From Odontesthes bonariensis (lineage: Eukaryota > Chordata > Actinopteri > Atheriniformes > Atherinopsidae), in contig NC_134520.1 of the NCBI RefSeq assembly GCF_027942865.1, positions 3,036,501 to 3,100,500 on the forward strand: DNA of 64,000 nucleotides, in the 5' to 3' direction. The notes below the pieces were generated by a model. That model did no database searches. It was not told the origin of the DNA and saw only the letters and a list, made by a program, of their open reading frames with translations. A program made the translations under genes and the position numbers. How positions within the stretch are numbered: position 1 is the first letter of the stretch; the number at the start of each line of letters is the position of its first letter. Shown here in pieces: positions 1-13,276 of the stretch.

Positions 1-1256
1 TGCCTTCTTTAAAGCGAGGGATGGTCTATTTGGAGTGAAACTGTAGTTCAAACAATATCTTTGTATGCAATGGATTTGCTTTTTCTCTCTGTTATTATAC
101 CAAAACAACACAGTGGCACCGAGGCGCCTTGATTTGACAACCTGTTATTTTTGTAACGGTGCGGACAGAGTGTATGAACATTCAGCCTTCCGTTCCTCTT
201 GATCAATCGCTGCATGAGCCATTTGTTCACAGCAGATTGCAGTGGAATTATTCACACAAGGAGGAGTCTGTAAACACTGTATGTACCATCATACAAACTA
301 TCATAAATGAGATTTATCACGATAATGCTAAAAACTATTCACGAGTCGATTAATCATTTTGATAAGAAATGACCTGTTGCCATCAAAGCTGGCCTAAATG
401 TTTGTTAGTTTTTGCCAGGCAAAAATAGATTTTCATAAACTCTCACTATGTTATATTGTTCCTCCTCTACCTACCTCATTTTTTCTGTATTACCGTAATG
501 TATTTGGACTCTTCATTATGCTTACAGTTCACAGACAATGTTTGTTGTGTCTTGAATTTTAATCAGAAGAGAGCCGGGCGAAATGGTTATCTTCTCTAAG
601 CAACAAGCTCTGTGCAATAATCAAACCACGGCTGTAGCTGTCAATCAAGAGAGGGAAAATTGTTGGGGGATGGCACTCTGACCAAAATAATCTATTTCAT
701 AATAATAACGATCAGATGCTCGCAATGATCAGTCACAAAGTTAGGAGACTTAACTATATTAGGAGTAAAGATGATGAGAAAACTTTCAGTTGATTCGAGT
801 TTACAAAAGGTAATTTTTACTGCATTTACCATTAAAGAATGAAAAAAAGGCAGCGTGATGTCATGTGGCCCATATTTATTTGGCATGCACTTCACTCACC
901 TGTCACGTAACCCGGTGATGCTCTCATGAGACCATTTTCCATTTGTACTCTGATTGTTTTTTAGATTGTTTAGGATTTGAATTCAGCTCGTGGAAGTGAA
1001 AGGCAAAAGCCCTCCCCAAATAAAATAAAAACAAAACAAAAAATAGAAACAAACAAATGGCCTGGCATGAATGCATAGATGTCATTCAGGGTGATGACAC
1101 ACCTGTTGACTGCTTGGATGTACCTCTTTCTCTGAAGCTGGACTTTTCAGATTTTTGTCACAAGCAATATTTTTCATCTACCAGCCACAAATATTGCACT
1201 GCTGTGGAATGAATTTATAACTAGTGATGCCTGCCAAATGCTTGTAATTGTGCAGT
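1..1256. other. non-coding flank, no gene seen
   Basis: AT-rich sequence without a convincing exon, repeat or RNA gene. Open frames here are short, lack recognisable domains and have no flanking splice signals. An A-rich run lies near 1018-1056. Confidence 0.5.
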
Positions 1257-1600
1257 CTATTGTTCATATAACAACATAAAAATGATGGGTGGTAAAATAT
1301 TGATCCGGAAATGGGAAAAAGGTGCAAGAAGACCCCACACCGCTTCAGTAATGTTGAGTTCTGGGGAGGATACATCCCTCCATAAGACCTGTTGCCACTG
1401 ATTTTCAGTCATGTTCATGTGTCTTCTGGCATACCTCAGCCTTTTCTCCCTGTTTCTCTTCCTTAAAATTGGCTTCTTGACAGCCACCCTTCCATGGAGA
1501 CCCTTTCTGATGAGGCCTCAGTATACAGTAGATGGATCAGCTGAAGAGCGTGATAATTCTCTTAGGTCTTGTCTAAGGACTTTATTGCAATGATATACAG
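1257..1600 (-). pseudogene. Tc1/mariner transposase fragment
   Basis: Read on the minus strand, about 1600 to 1300 gives a decayed piece of a Tc1-like transposase. It covers the end of the N-terminal DNA-binding region (GLIRKGLHGRVAVKKP, preceded by an in-frame stop) and then the linker to the catalytic core (RKRNREKRLRYARRHMN, then QWQQVLWRDVSS). In live family members the last motif is the first catalytic aspartate block (VLWSDES-like). The rest of the catalytic domain and both terminal repeats are missing, so this is an immobile relic. Confidence is high for the family and low for the exact ends. Confidence 0.8.
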
Positions 1601-4600
1601 ATTTCGCTTTAGCTGCTATGACGCTTTTGAAGTTTTAGAAAAGTTCACTCCTCTGGTTTTTAGTTTTATCTTACCATCAGGAAAGCTTCTAATTCTCTAC
1701 ACACAACCCCACCTCAAAACCCCCAAAACATCACGTTAATGGCATCACTTTCAGGTACCGTTTATCTCCTATAGATACTTTTTTAGCCCTGCAACTTCTG
1801 TTTTTGTCCTCCCGTTTTCCAATTTCATTTAACCTTTTCGGTATACACAGCACTCCATGCTGAGATTTGTAAATTCAGTGAATAGCTTTTTGGGAGTCAC
1901 TTTGTTGGTGCAAAAACACAATTTTATTTCTTTTTGCCATCATCATATATAGACCATCATATAGAAATCACTGAAGTTGGTTTCTGGATATCTGTTGTGG
2001 GGCCATTTGATGCACAGTTATGACTGAATGCTCGGCATGCCTGCAGCTGTCCTCTCTCCTTGTCTCAGATATTCAGAGCCTCATATTCAGATTTACTTTG
2101 ATATCGCCCAGAGGGAAACTGTTTAGAGAATAAACATTGATTTCTTAAGCTTAAGTCGTGAATGAATTTCATCTGCCGACCGAATGGTATTTGCAGTAAG
2201 GTAGCTTTTCTGTTAGTGAGTGAACAAATAAATTAAGACTACGCGCCTGGCAGCAGAACTATGGGCTCCTTACTAAAGCTCAGTGAAGCTTAGGGGTTGC
2301 AGAATCAGATGATGATTCTCTTGACGTGCACCACTTCATTATGAAATAGGTATTATAAGTATTGTTTGCAGTGATGTCAAATCTTCTTTGTATTTATGCT
2401 TCTATAAAATGGAATTATAACTATTTCTAACATATAAAGTCAGAGAAAAAAAGGAAAAAGTTGTTCGATGAGACTTTCTGAAGAGCTGCTTTACAGCTCG
2501 TACCGAATCATTACAAACTGAGGACTGGGCTTAGACCTTATTGACCACTCTGTGCTGAGTGTCAGCCACTAATAAACAAAACCTTTTCAGAGACACTGCT
2601 TGTACTGTGCTTAGGTTGCAGTCTCTCTTTTCTTGCTTAAAGAAAATCCGTTTTACTTTAAGGAGTTTCCTAACAAAGTTGCAATGAGCTTCCAAGTGAG
2701 AGAGATTCAGAAATAGGCACAAAGCACTTGAGACTATTTGTCCTATATTATTGCTCAAGATTGTGCCAGTTTTTGTACCTCACCCCCATATTTAGATGTA
2801 GAATATATCTGTAGGCACTTTTTTAACAGCTAGAATTTATTAATTCATTCAATATGCCTCTTGGCTACTTTATGCTTCAAAAGTCTTCATGATTCTTAAA
2901 CTCATTAAATAAATCCCGGTGGTCTTTCAAGAAAAAAAACCCCGCTAAGAGAAAAGTCTACAGGAAGGTAACATCTAGAGTATGAAAAAACCATAACCGT
3001 ATAAAAGTGTTCCAAGTTCCAAGTTCTGTGCTGTAAACGAGATAAGGGAACCAGCTGCCTTTTGTGATAATACGCTTGGCACAAAGTACAGGTGTCCTCT
3101 GCCAGTGGAAGTATAAATGTAGCTGTTCAGCTATATGTGACATTTGATCAGTGAAGAGCACAAAGGGTGTTTATCAGTCATTTTGCAGCTCAACCAACAT
3201 AAATCCAGGGATTAAAAACAACTTTTCACCTCCCCATTTACTGTGTTTTAAGTTTGCTTTTTAGAGCAGGAGAAACAGTTACAGGACGAGTGTAAACTGT
3301 TCCAGAATATCATTCTGTGACAATGTAATCATCTTCCAGTTCACAGAGAAGTTGTTATTCTGCTTTTGAACGCGTCTTTGCCCGAGGTATCCATGATATT
3401 ACACTGTGTGTTCTCCCTGGCGTTTTCCTTTGGAGTTGGAAAACATGCGGAACAAATATTGTTTGGCTAATATTTAAAGAACTGAAAACATAACATTGGC
3501 AAGTGACCTTTGCTCACAATGGGGCTTTATATCACAAGTAAAACCCCTATCTGAGCTAAGCCTGTAATTTTAATTTCCCTTTCTGGAGTGGTTTTACAAG
3601 TGCTTTTTGCCCTTGTAAAAGGCCTGCGATGCTTCAAAGTTCAAAGTCGACACCAAGGGGAGTTATTCTGGAGTTATTATTCACAGGAAACTCGGCTCCT
3701 AAACTGCCCTAATTTATTCTTTTTATAGTTCGGGCTCTTCCTCTGCTGTGTTTTTCCACATTTGCCTTGTTGTTGGTTGTGAATTGTGCAAACGTGGGGA
3801 GCATGTTATATACAACAGAGGTATACCTGGGGGCACCTTTCTCTTTACAGGCTGAAATATTTATCACATTATTGAAAGTCCTTGATCCACCTTTGGGCAG
3901 ACAGACTATGTAGCCCATCGAATCCTGTGGGCCACTGTATTAGTTCTCAGAAAATGGGTCAGTTTTCAGTGAAATTCAGTTCTTCTGCAATATTTAGCCA
4001 CCGATCTTCCCATTTCAACCAACATTTAGAAACAGACTTTTTACTTAAGATAGTCCAAATTTTGAACCAATGTCCTCACTCTGGAGGATGCTTCTGGGTG
4101 TCAAATCCTGGAAACACTATACTAGGGTCCCTGGGAATCTTACAGCCTGTCAGATGGAGTCAAGAATTATAAAAAACGTCATTCCAAAATGTGCAGTGTG
4201 TAATTAAACACAGTAAGATGCTGTAAAGAATTCACAGTAAACTTTCAGCAGTTCCTAAAAGTGTTATTCATAATATGATATAAATGCGTACCAGAAATGA
4301 CACAATTCAGTTTTAGCTTATTGCTTCTACACACTTTGTTGACCCAAGTTACTTTCCATTTAAGGGAATAAAAGAAGTCAAATAAAAGGCATAAAATGGT
4401 TTGAGTGGTGTAAATGGTCAAAAAAGAAGTAATAAAAGTATTAAAAATCTATCAATTAAATAATTCAAACAAATCCTAAAGATGACAGAGAAAGACGAAG
4501 TTTCGAATTGAAAATAGAATGATCTAAATTTGCTTGGACATAACTTCATGGGCGACATTGCAGGTTTGTGAACTGCCTGTTTGGAGTCTCGAGTTCAGTT

Positions 4601-5380
4601 GTTCACCATGTTGATTTTCACTGAGTAAGAAGTGACCATATTTGGACATGATGGTAAAGCTGGATCCATGAAAACTGGTTAGTAAATGTGTGTTTCTTGA
4701 AGGACCTATATGAAATAAATCAGATAGAGGGATATTTTGAAGCCAGCACATAGTGGAAGTTATTGGTGTTACTTTAACGCACTTACATATCAGCTTGACG
4801 TCCAAGAGTAAATTGCTTGTTCTTATCATTTGTGGATTGTTTGGGTGAATACAGTATTAAAAAAGTAATATACTGAACAGCTTGCTCTGTGGACAGCTTA
4901 CATTTCCTGTTTAATCTGTTGACAAGTTGAACATTCAGGTATTTGTAGCCTACATTTTCAACTCTTATCGGGCACCGATTCACGTGAAGAAGTGACAGGC
5001 ACACCTGAAACAAAGAATGAGCACTGAGTCTTGCGATCTTATGATCTCCAACATCGAATTATAGCCTTTTATATGAGGATAATGTAAACTCCTTAATTTT
5101 ACAGAGGAATCTGATAAAGCTTATGTTGCTGCTTTAACACCAATCCCAACTCAACTGCCTTCTTGAGGAGCTGAGCATTTAAAAAACCAACAGTGCGTTC
5201 GTGTGGAAAACTCGAGTAAACAAACTTGTGTATCAGATAATTGCAAACAAGCAGATGCACTGACCTTTCAAGTGATAATTTTTGTGCAGATGTGGAGCCA
5301 CAAGGAGAACAACTGGGCTGCTCTTCAGGTGTGCCACACAAGTTCAGCAAAAGCTTGGAGACTGTCTTTTATCTGAAATT
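1601..5380. other. non-coding, no gene recognised
   Basis: About 3.8 kb of AT-rich sequence on the 3' side of tgm1. No exon with bordering splice signals, RNA gene or clear transposon was recognised on either strand. The open frames present lack known domains. Confidence 0.4.
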
Positions 5381-5399
5381 GCTCTGATAAACTAGCCAG

Positions 5400-5995
5400 G
5401 CTGACGCGTCCACAATCTTGATGAGATGGTGGTCTGGGAACTAGGTGTGCATTTTCTCGTATTTGAGGCGTGGTTTACGAATGCCTAGAGCTGTTTATTG
5501 GGCGCTACGAATGTCTATCAAATGGCGTCTGGTTCTTCCCATGCTGCTTTGCGCGCGATTCATAGCCAATTGTATCACTTATACAAGATGACGACAGAAA
5601 TTCGACGAGGAAGAAGAAGAAAAAAAAGTAAAATAAAAGTAAACTTGCGCTCTAAGCTACTTAAAGTGATGGCTTGGAGTAGATTCACCCTAGGGTCATT
5701 TGAACCGTGACATCCAGCCAAGTTTTTCCGATCTTGGCTGAACATCAGCCGAGTTACCGAGTTATCCCGAATAGCTTAGTACAAGCGCTAACGGACTCTG
5801 GCAGTATCTCCGAAAATTACCACACTAAAATCACATGCCATGACACCAAACTTCTACAGTAGTACAAATATGGTCTGTACTCACAAAACGATGCATTTGG
5901 AAGTTTGTACATAGTCCAGGAGTTTATTATTATCAACACAAGCCTAATAGCTTCTCTGCTGCTAAAGCTGCGTCAACGTCACTTCCTTGATCTGG
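5400..5995. other. possible decayed DNA-transposon remnant
   Basis: This stretch is more GC- and CpG-rich than its surroundings and ends with a segment (about 5970-5990) that, read on the minus strand, closely resembles part of the TTAA MITE at 61437-61466 (GGAAGTGACGT, then GACGCAGC, then TTAGC). It also contains a purine-rich run near 5603-5640. No terminal repeats or coding domain could be fixed, so identity is an inference from one shared internal motif. Confidence 0.25.
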
Positions 5996-6116
5996 GAGCT
6001 TCAGTGTAAGATGAGGGTTGATCTACTACTGTAGACAACAAAGTATATGCTATATTCTACATGAATTTTTATGTTGTAGAGTTGTGAATTTATTTTATCA
6101 ATGGAGAAATTGAGCA

Positions 6117-6654
6117 GCCTTGCTTTGTTGTCTGACCTCACCCGAAAGGGTGCCTCAGATCTGGTCCAGTGGACGGAGCAGTGTCGCTTGAGAGGGTAAA
6201 GCAGGCTCTCTGGGGGTAGCCTCTTCTCCACACACCTAACTTCTCTCTCCCATTTGTCCTGCAGACTAATGCGTCGGGCAGGGGGTTGGTGGCCGTTCTG
6301 TCCCAGCAGGTGCAGGGTGTCGACCGCCCAGTGCTTTACATCAGCCGGAAACTGTACGAGAGGGAGGCCAGGTACAGCACGGTGGAGAGGGAGTGCCTGG
6401 CCATCAGGTGGGCGGTCGGCGCTCTGCGTTATTACCTGCTGGGGCGCCCATTCACCCTCTGCTCGGACCATGCTCCCCTCCAGTGGCTCCACCGCATGAA
6501 GGATGCCAACGCGCGGATCACCCGTTGGTATCCTGCGCTTCAACCCTTCAAGTTCAAGGTGGTTCATAGGTCGGGGGCCCAGATGGCTGTGGCCGACTTC
6601 CTCTCCCACTCGCATGAGGGGGAGTGGGCTAGGCCGGGCGGCTCCCCGGCCTAA
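6117..6654 (+). pseudogene. Ty3/Gypsy reverse transcriptase C-terminus and RNase H fragment
   Basis: Three stretches of a Gypsy-type pol polyprotein are readable. The first, near 6135-6200, is the segment after the reverse transcriptase core (LTRKGASDLVQWTEQCRLR). It is followed by a stop and decayed sequence, and then by an open RNase H domain from about 6270 to the TAA at 6652-6654. RNase H landmarks are VAVLSQQV, PVLYISRKLYEREARYST, ECLAIRWAV, LRYYLLGR, LCSDHAPLQWLHRMKD and VADFLSH. The first catalytic aspartate of the usual TDAS motif is asparagine here (TNAS), which should abolish activity. The frame stops directly before an LTR-like sequence, with no integrase downstream. The 5' part of the element is absent. 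Confidence 0.85.
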
Positions 6655-6671
6655 GTCTGGCGGTGGAGGTA

Positions 6672-6943
6672 TGTGGAGGGGGCGTGGCGCATCAGCTGCA
6701 GGAGAGAGGTGTGGAGAGAGCTCAGGGGAGCAGCACCAGGTGAGTGATTAGCACACCAGCATCCACACGTCTAATCACTCTCCTTTATAAACAGTAGCGT
6801 GCTGGAGCCAGAGGGAGGAAGAGCAGGAGAGAAAGCCGGAAGAAGTCTGGATGAAGCCTGGGAAGGAGGCCGTGCAGGAGAATATAAAGAGTTACAGAAT
6901 CAATAAAAGCATTGACAACCGTCAAAGAGTCTCAGTCCTATCA
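6672..6943 (+). repeat. 3' LTR of the Gypsy fragment
   Basis: The sequence starts with TGTGG immediately after a purine-rich tract (about 6658-6671, a plausible polypurine tract) and ends near a CA at 6942-6943. It carries a polyadenylation signal AATAAA at 6902-6907. Its place 17 bases after the pol stop codon fits a 3' LTR of about 270 bp. The 5' LTR is not in the window, so the ends rest on TG/CA rules and not on a comparison of two LTRs. Confidence 0.55.
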
Positions 6944-7959
6944 TATATACCGCTGAAAGAACCTGCAGTGGCACGGAAAACGGCACAAACAGGCTCGGTG
7001 TTAATATGCAATCTAAATGCTCCCAAACCGTAGAGGACAGGTTAAAGTGAATTTGCCCAACAAAGTGCGTCTGTTACACACAGACAAATAAGTGTGTCAC
7101 GACTAAATTGGTTTATGACACTGGGGAAACATCAGACACAAAGATTATCTCTGTTGCTACGATAAATACAAAAGAAGAAAAAAAAAAAATTAGACCAGAT
7201 CAAAGTGCAAGCAATCTGCCTTTTCATATCCCTCCACAGTCTGAGCCATTCTCTCACAGGGGATCTGCACATGATCTATCAACACACAAAAAAGATGAAA
7301 ACATCGACTGACTGCTGCCTATGACCAAACAAAGGTCCAAAACAGACAGATATTATCCTGCAGGAGGGAGACGAAGAGTTTGGTTATATTCAGCCAGAAA
7401 AGACACAGGTTTTAAAGTCAATAAAAAAGAGAAATGATGAAATAGGCCTAAATGTTTGCAGTTCATTCACCACTGTGATATACCCACCAATATTTCCTGA
7501 AGTAAAAAGGCTAGTTAAAAGAGTCACGACACGGAGCCTTTTCATATGCAGGCAGGATCACAGAACATTTATATACATGAGGAGTGGCAGAATCAATTTG
7601 TGCCAGCTTGACTCACTGTCATTGTTTCGACATTGTATTCTAACTATTTAAACCCTCATTGCCTTTGACAGCACATCCAATGATATTACTACTTGCAAAG
7701 AAGCCAGGGTTTCCAGAGATATACAGTGTTATTACATTGAACATTAGCTTTTGATTGTATACTACACTGATTCTTGGATCAGCTCTCACCATGGCCCTGC
7801 CCCAAAACACTGCTCAGAGAATTCATAGATGTTTTACATTTTTTTCTATTTTTCCATGGTAACTTCTAAGATATTTTGATTTTCTTTTAAATACCACTAT
7901 AAACTGAATATGGCTGATTGAAAAAACAGGCAAATTATTCATCAATGAAGATGGTTCCC
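6944..7959. other. non-coding, no gene seen
   Basis: Sequence between the Gypsy LTR and the GGCC-rich repeat. No coding exon, RNA gene or terminal repeats were recognised. Confidence 0.4.
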
Positions 7960-8290
7960 CAGATAGCAAAGACAACAAAGCCCAGACATGGCTCTTATCT
8001 GCTGTTTTCTTTGCCCACAATTGGTTTTCAGATTAAGTGTGGCTGCCTAAACTCAGCCACATTTATCCACCAGACATGGGCCAAATCTACATTTTCATTC
8101 AGGCATTGGGCCATGGGTGGCCCTCACTTCACTCGCTGCAGTCCATGCCAAAACTGGTTTATGATATTTGGGCCCCATCTGGCCCATATGACAGATTCAA
8201 TAATCCAAGTTACGCCTTACTCATGACATTTGGGCCAAGTCTGGCCCACATGACACTTACCAGTGCCATAACTGGGCTATAAATGCCAAA
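7960..8290. repeat. degenerate repeat with TTTGGGCC / GGCCCA(C/T)ATGAC motifs
   Basis: The motif TTTGGGCC, a short spacer, CTGGCCCA and ATGAC recurs at about 8167 and 8229, some 63 bp apart. Weaker versions lie upstream (GACATGGGCC near 8075, CATTGGGCCATGG near 8105). The units are diverged and carry no open frame with known domains. It may be the tandem core of an old DNA transposon. Confidence 0.5.
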
Positions 8291-9769
8291 CATATCCCAG
8301 ATTTAGTCCAAATGTAGCTGCGGTCTGGTTTTGTTGCTACCCTTGCACGTAGGCTACCATCTCTGAGCAGCGGGGCTCTTGTCAGAAAACTGAAAAACTA
8401 CGCTGCTCAGTTTAAGAAACAACTTCTCAGGATTGAGCTTCATTATATAAAACACCAAACCCAATTGCAGGTCTCTGCAGGGGAAGCCACTCACATCACA
8501 TTAATCAGCACACAACCCATCAGCATGGATGATATACACACAGCACAGCTATGCGTGTCAGACATGAGAGCTTAATTTCCTCTGCTTAGGAGCGGTGTCT
8601 GCCTCAAGAGCTACTCCACAGACTTCACTTATACATACTGCAAGAGGCAACATGCCAGGTCAGCACTTAGAGGTTTTGGTGCGAATAGCGCCACCATGTG
8701 GCCATGTGGAAGTTAATGTTTCTGTGCAAAACATATAACCATATGACCGTAACCATTTCCCAGAGTACCAGGCCTATGTGTCAGACAATACAAGTCTTTT
8801 CTGTTGCAACCACATAAACATATGCGCCGATAATTTCTGAGCAATAATGTGATGTATGATCATCTGCGCTGTGGGTGGTACTGCATCAAGATGATTTTTA
8901 ATGGCTGTTTCTCAGTAGTTGTATACTGTGGTCTGTCCCTATCTATGTTTGAAACATCTCACATTTAAATTGCAAACAGAGAGGAGTCTGCCGCCTTTTT
9001 TTGAGGGCATTCATGCTTTTAGTTTAATGATATGGAGATTGCTTTTACCTTTGAAGCTTCTGGTTTCTTGCTTCTTGTCTTGTGTTGCCCACATACCGCC
9101 TGGCTATCCTCGCTGAAATATTGCTGACCCATATTTATAGAGGCTATGTGGTGTGATTTGAAACAGCATATAGTGTGTCAGGAGGAACGGGAAAAGACAA
9201 TGCAGCGATTTACAATCAAAAAGCAAAAAAAATATTTTTCTCTCACATGTTGATATACTACACCAACTTTTCCTCACTCCTTCCTAAAAACATGGCTGTT
9301 AGGCAGCATCAGTGAATATCTCTGTTTATTGTTCAGGCCAAGACCATCATGACCATCATGCATACATACATTTCTGCACTCCTACTTGTCTTTGTGCATA
9401 CTGCTGCCACAAAATAAAATATATGATGCAATACAATACAAGCCAGCACAAAAGTGCTATAATAGGTGCTAATAATAATGCTAATATATTAGCATTTACT
9501 GTTCACAACCGGTGTTTATGTGCACCTGCTTATTTTGTCTAACACAGGTGTAACTGATAACGTACATGATGGACACATTTCATTTTGATGCAGTTGCTGG
9601 GCCTTGCTAATAGGCACTGTGGAACTCGTGCTGGTTTTACTGCGACAACCAGTGTGACAGGGTCCAAGTTAATATTGTTGATTGTACCTGAGCTCCTCCA
9701 CAATGAACAATGTCTAGTTTTCTTTTAAGACATACATTAAGTGCAGTGTCAGTCCCAGGTACCCTAAAT
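8291..9769. other. non-coding, no gene seen
   Basis: No supported exon, RNA gene or clear mobile element. The open frame at 8919-9116 has no domain or splice context. Confidence 0.4.
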
Positions 9770-10263
9770 CAGAGGTCTTCAACAGGGGGTCCGCGGAGGT
9801 ACTGCAGGGGGGTCGCGAAATCTTTGGTTGATTAGACGATTTTTAACATTTCTTTTTTTTTTTTTTTCAAACAGTTTTTTCTCCCAAATTGTGTGCAAAC
9901 GTGTGTCATCCACAGATGGTTTGAGGATTCATTGTCCCATCTACATGCATGTTTAAAGTTAAAGTCTGTGGATTATTTGAATAGCTCAGTGTTGTATGCA
10001 ACATGTTTGTTTATAAATGGCAGTGGCACGGCTACCCTGTACCTTGCACATGTTTAAAATAAAAACATGAATATATTAACCTGTGTATTATTTGAATAGC
10101 TTAGTATTGAATGTACAATAACAGAGAAGCTATGTTTATACACGGCACTAGGCCCCGTTAAATATAAAACACAATTGTATGCCATATAAATAGTAGGGGG
10201 TCCCTGCTCCAAACTCTCCATCAGTTTGGGGGTCCCTGGCCTGTAAAACGTTGAAGACCCCTG
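9770..10263. mobile_element. non-autonomous hAT-like element (MITE)
   Basis: The left end CAGAGGTCTTCAAC and the right end GTTGAAGACCCCTG are inverted copies. Further inward, GGGGGTCC (left) and GGGGGTCCCTGG (right) both occur. The flanking octamers CCCTAAAT (9762-9769) and CCCCAAAG (10264-10271) agree at 6 of 8 positions, consistent with an aged 8-bp hAT target duplication. There is no transposase frame. Internally, a block with ATTATTTGAATAGC is present twice, near 9971 and 10087, so the inside is an imperfect tandem duplication of about 116 bp period. Confidence 0.75.
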
Positions 10264-10271
10264 CCCCAAAG

Positions 10272-11962
10272 GGATGTTGTCTTCTTTTTTTCTTTTTTTG
10301 ATCAGCGGGATTATGTGACGTACAGAGCGGTCGGTGTCTATAAATCATGATCAGAGTGCTCTTTGTCTGTAGAATTGGGAGGAATTTTGACGGTGGGTTT
10401 CCTTTGGAGGGTGACTGGGCTCAGTAGAGTCGTTGCTCCTCCGCACTGAAAAAAGTTAGCTGAGGTAGGACATCCTGGATTGATGGGTAGATAAATCCAT
10501 ATATTTAGCATTTGGTTAAAACCACCATAACATTTTTGAGGTGGGTGTTGTTTCAGTTGGTGAAAAGTGGCTCTTTTGTGGCCTCATTGTAAAATGCTGC
10601 TCGCTTAGCTCCCTCTCAGAATTCAAGCACGATTCTCCAAACTGAGAGCACTCTGATAGCTGTTTACTACAAGCAAAAACAATGAGCATAAAATGCACAG
10701 CTCTGCTCAGAAAAAAAAAAAAATCCCTTTCCACAGGAAAAGAAAACAGGACTGGGGCCAAACAGTATTTGTTATATTACCCCACCACCAGTAAACAAAC
10801 AAAAAAAGAAACAGCTTTAAAAGATATTAAAATTTAGGTGATTCCACTGGCTTTTGCTCTCTCTGTTGACAGTAGTATATGAGATTGCTCATGTGAAAAT
10901 GCAACAATATCCATGAAAACCATTTTGTTCAAAATCATTGCCCCGCTAGTCTCATAATTTGCAAAAACCTCTTCACTTCTGTGTAGGGGGAGAGTAGGAA
11001 AACAAATGTCAGAGAGGGTTGGATGCTTCATGAAGCTAGACCCTTGTTATTTTGATCTGTCCATCACTTGTCACTGCCAGCCAACTACGTAGGGCAACAA
11101 ACGCGCCCATATATAGCTTGTTGCACATGACCTTGATCTTACCACAACTTGTATTCAAGCATGAAACTGCACTGTAAAAATATGATTTGTTAAAAAGGTC
11201 ATTGTTAGAGCCATTTGTACATACGAACAAGGTGATTAATAATTTAGATTTTGTATATTTGACCGAATTGTATTTTTGAGTAGTAGTTGCAGTTCTGTAT
11301 CATTTTGTGGTGCTAAATATGTGCTTAATGTTGTTAAGAACTGCAGTCCTCTCATTGGTTAATACACATGACGTTATGTAGTATGTGTATTTTGTTCAGT
11401 GAAGCTATGGAACCGAGGGAGCACACTAGTTTTGACCGTGCTTGCACAAGAATATTATTTCATCATCGTATTGCACACTTTTTTGTTTTTGTGACTGAAA
11501 GAAAGGTTTTTCAGTAAACCCTTGAAAGAAGAACACGGACTGTGGAGTTTTCATCAAAGCATGCGTCAGCTACATGCTCGTGATCTATAGTTTAGTGTGC
11601 ATAAGCAGAAAATAGACGGAGCCACGCTTACAGTCATATAATGCTATTTGGTCTCGTCCCCTTTCTATTATTATAACTTTTTGTTCATGTGAAAGGCCAA
11701 CAGACTTACAGAGCCCAAAGCACCCATCAAGTGGGGTCATTGTTTCCATCAGAAATCCCTGCTCCTGTACTGACTGAAACTCCTGTTTGTAGAGCAGGCT
11801 TTTCTTCTGTTACACAGGCTAAGAGTATAAAAAGACTGCCGTCAGTAACAGGTAACTAGCTTGAGTGAATGCATAACAATAACAGCCCCCCTCATTTGCA
11901 TAATGAAGCAGAAATGCATGCAGAAATGTAAAAACGGAGACAGGAAAAGAACATTTAAAATG
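10272..11962. other. non-coding, no gene seen
   Basis: No exon, RNA gene or complete repeat was identified. An A-run lies near 10709-10722. Confidence 0.4.
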
Positions 11963-13276
11963 CACTGTTCCACATTATTATCCATAACAGAGTTTCAAAA
12001 CATTTTATCAGTTGTAAAGAATTAAAAATGGTCATTTGTTAAATTTGCAGCATTAGGATGTCATATTTACTGAACTCAAAAGCTATTTCAATCAAAAACA
12101 TCTTAACAGGTCAAGTTATATTTTAACATAGGAGCCCTTATTTGACAGCAGCTTCACAATTCTTGCATCCATTGAACTTGTGAGTTTTTGGAGAGTTTCT
12201 GCTTGAATATCTTTGCAGGATGTCAGAATAGCCTCTCAGAACTGCTGTTTGGATGTGAACTGCCTCCCACCATCATAGGTCTTTGGCTTGAGGATGCTCC
12301 AAAGGTTCTCAATTGGGTTGAGTTTCTCTCCTCTTATGCCCATAGCAGCCAATGAGGGAGAGGTATTCCTTGCAGCATGAGATGATAGTTGATGATTTTG
12401 TTACGAAAAGCACGGTTCTTCTTTTTGTGCCATAGAACAAAGTCAGAAACTCCACATATTTTTCAGAGGTCATTTTCACACCTAAAGGGGCCGACCAGCT
12501 CTCTCCACATGACTCTGTCGCCTCCTTGCTGATGTTGCAGCCTTGTGGGGACACGGCGGCTGTCCACCAAACATCACTACTGCGTCCATCTGGACCATCC
12601 ACGGTTGCACGGCACTCATCAGTGAACAAGACTGTTTGAAAAATTAGTCTTCATGTATTTCTGGGCCCACTGCAGCCGTTTCTGCTTGTGAGCATTGATT
12701 AGGAGTGGCTAAACAGAAGGTTTATGCATAACTGCAAGCCTCTGGAGGATCCTACACCTTGATGTTAATGGGACTTCAGAGGCACCGGCAGCTTCAAATA
12801 CCCGTTTGCTGCTTTGTAATGGCATTTTAGCAGCTTCTCTCTTAGTACCATGTATTTGTCTGGCAGAAACCTTCCTCGTTGTGCCTTTATCTGCACAAAC
12901 CCGTGTGTGCTCCGAATCAGCCACAAATCTCTTAAAAGTACGATGTTCATGCTTAAGTTTTTGTTAAATATCTAAGGTTTTCATACCTTGTCCAAGGCAT
13001 TCAACTATTTCACGCTTTTCAGCAGCAGAGAGATCCTTTTTCTTTCCCATACTGCTTGAAAATGGTGGTCTGCTTAATAATGTGGAACATCCTTCTTCAG
13101 TAGTTTTTCCTTTAATTGGGCTCACCTGGCAAACTAATTATCACAGGTGTCTGAGATTGATTTCAGCGATCCAAAGAGCCCTGAGACACAATACCGTCCA
13201 TGAGTTTAATGAAAAACAAAAAATATAATCTTTATAACACTTAAATACAATTTGCATAATAATTTGGAATGTGGTG
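11963..13276 (-). mobile_element. Tc1-like transposon, decayed transposase
   Basis: On the minus strand a transposase starts at the ATG at 13050 (MGKKKDLSAAEKREIVECL) and can be followed in broken frames to about 12300. Further landmarks are the linker HKQKRLQWAQKYMK, the second-acidic-block region VLFTDECRATVDGPDG, and a terminal block equivalent to the family's PIENLW motif (LNPIENL region, near 12300-12320). Stops and frameshifts break it (for example after KTLDI), so it cannot encode active enzyme. The outer ends are imperfect inverted repeats: 11963 onward reads CACTGTTCCACATTATTAT, and the complement of the right end reads CACATTCCAAATTATTAT. Length of about 1.3 kb is normal for the family. 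Confidence 0.8.
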
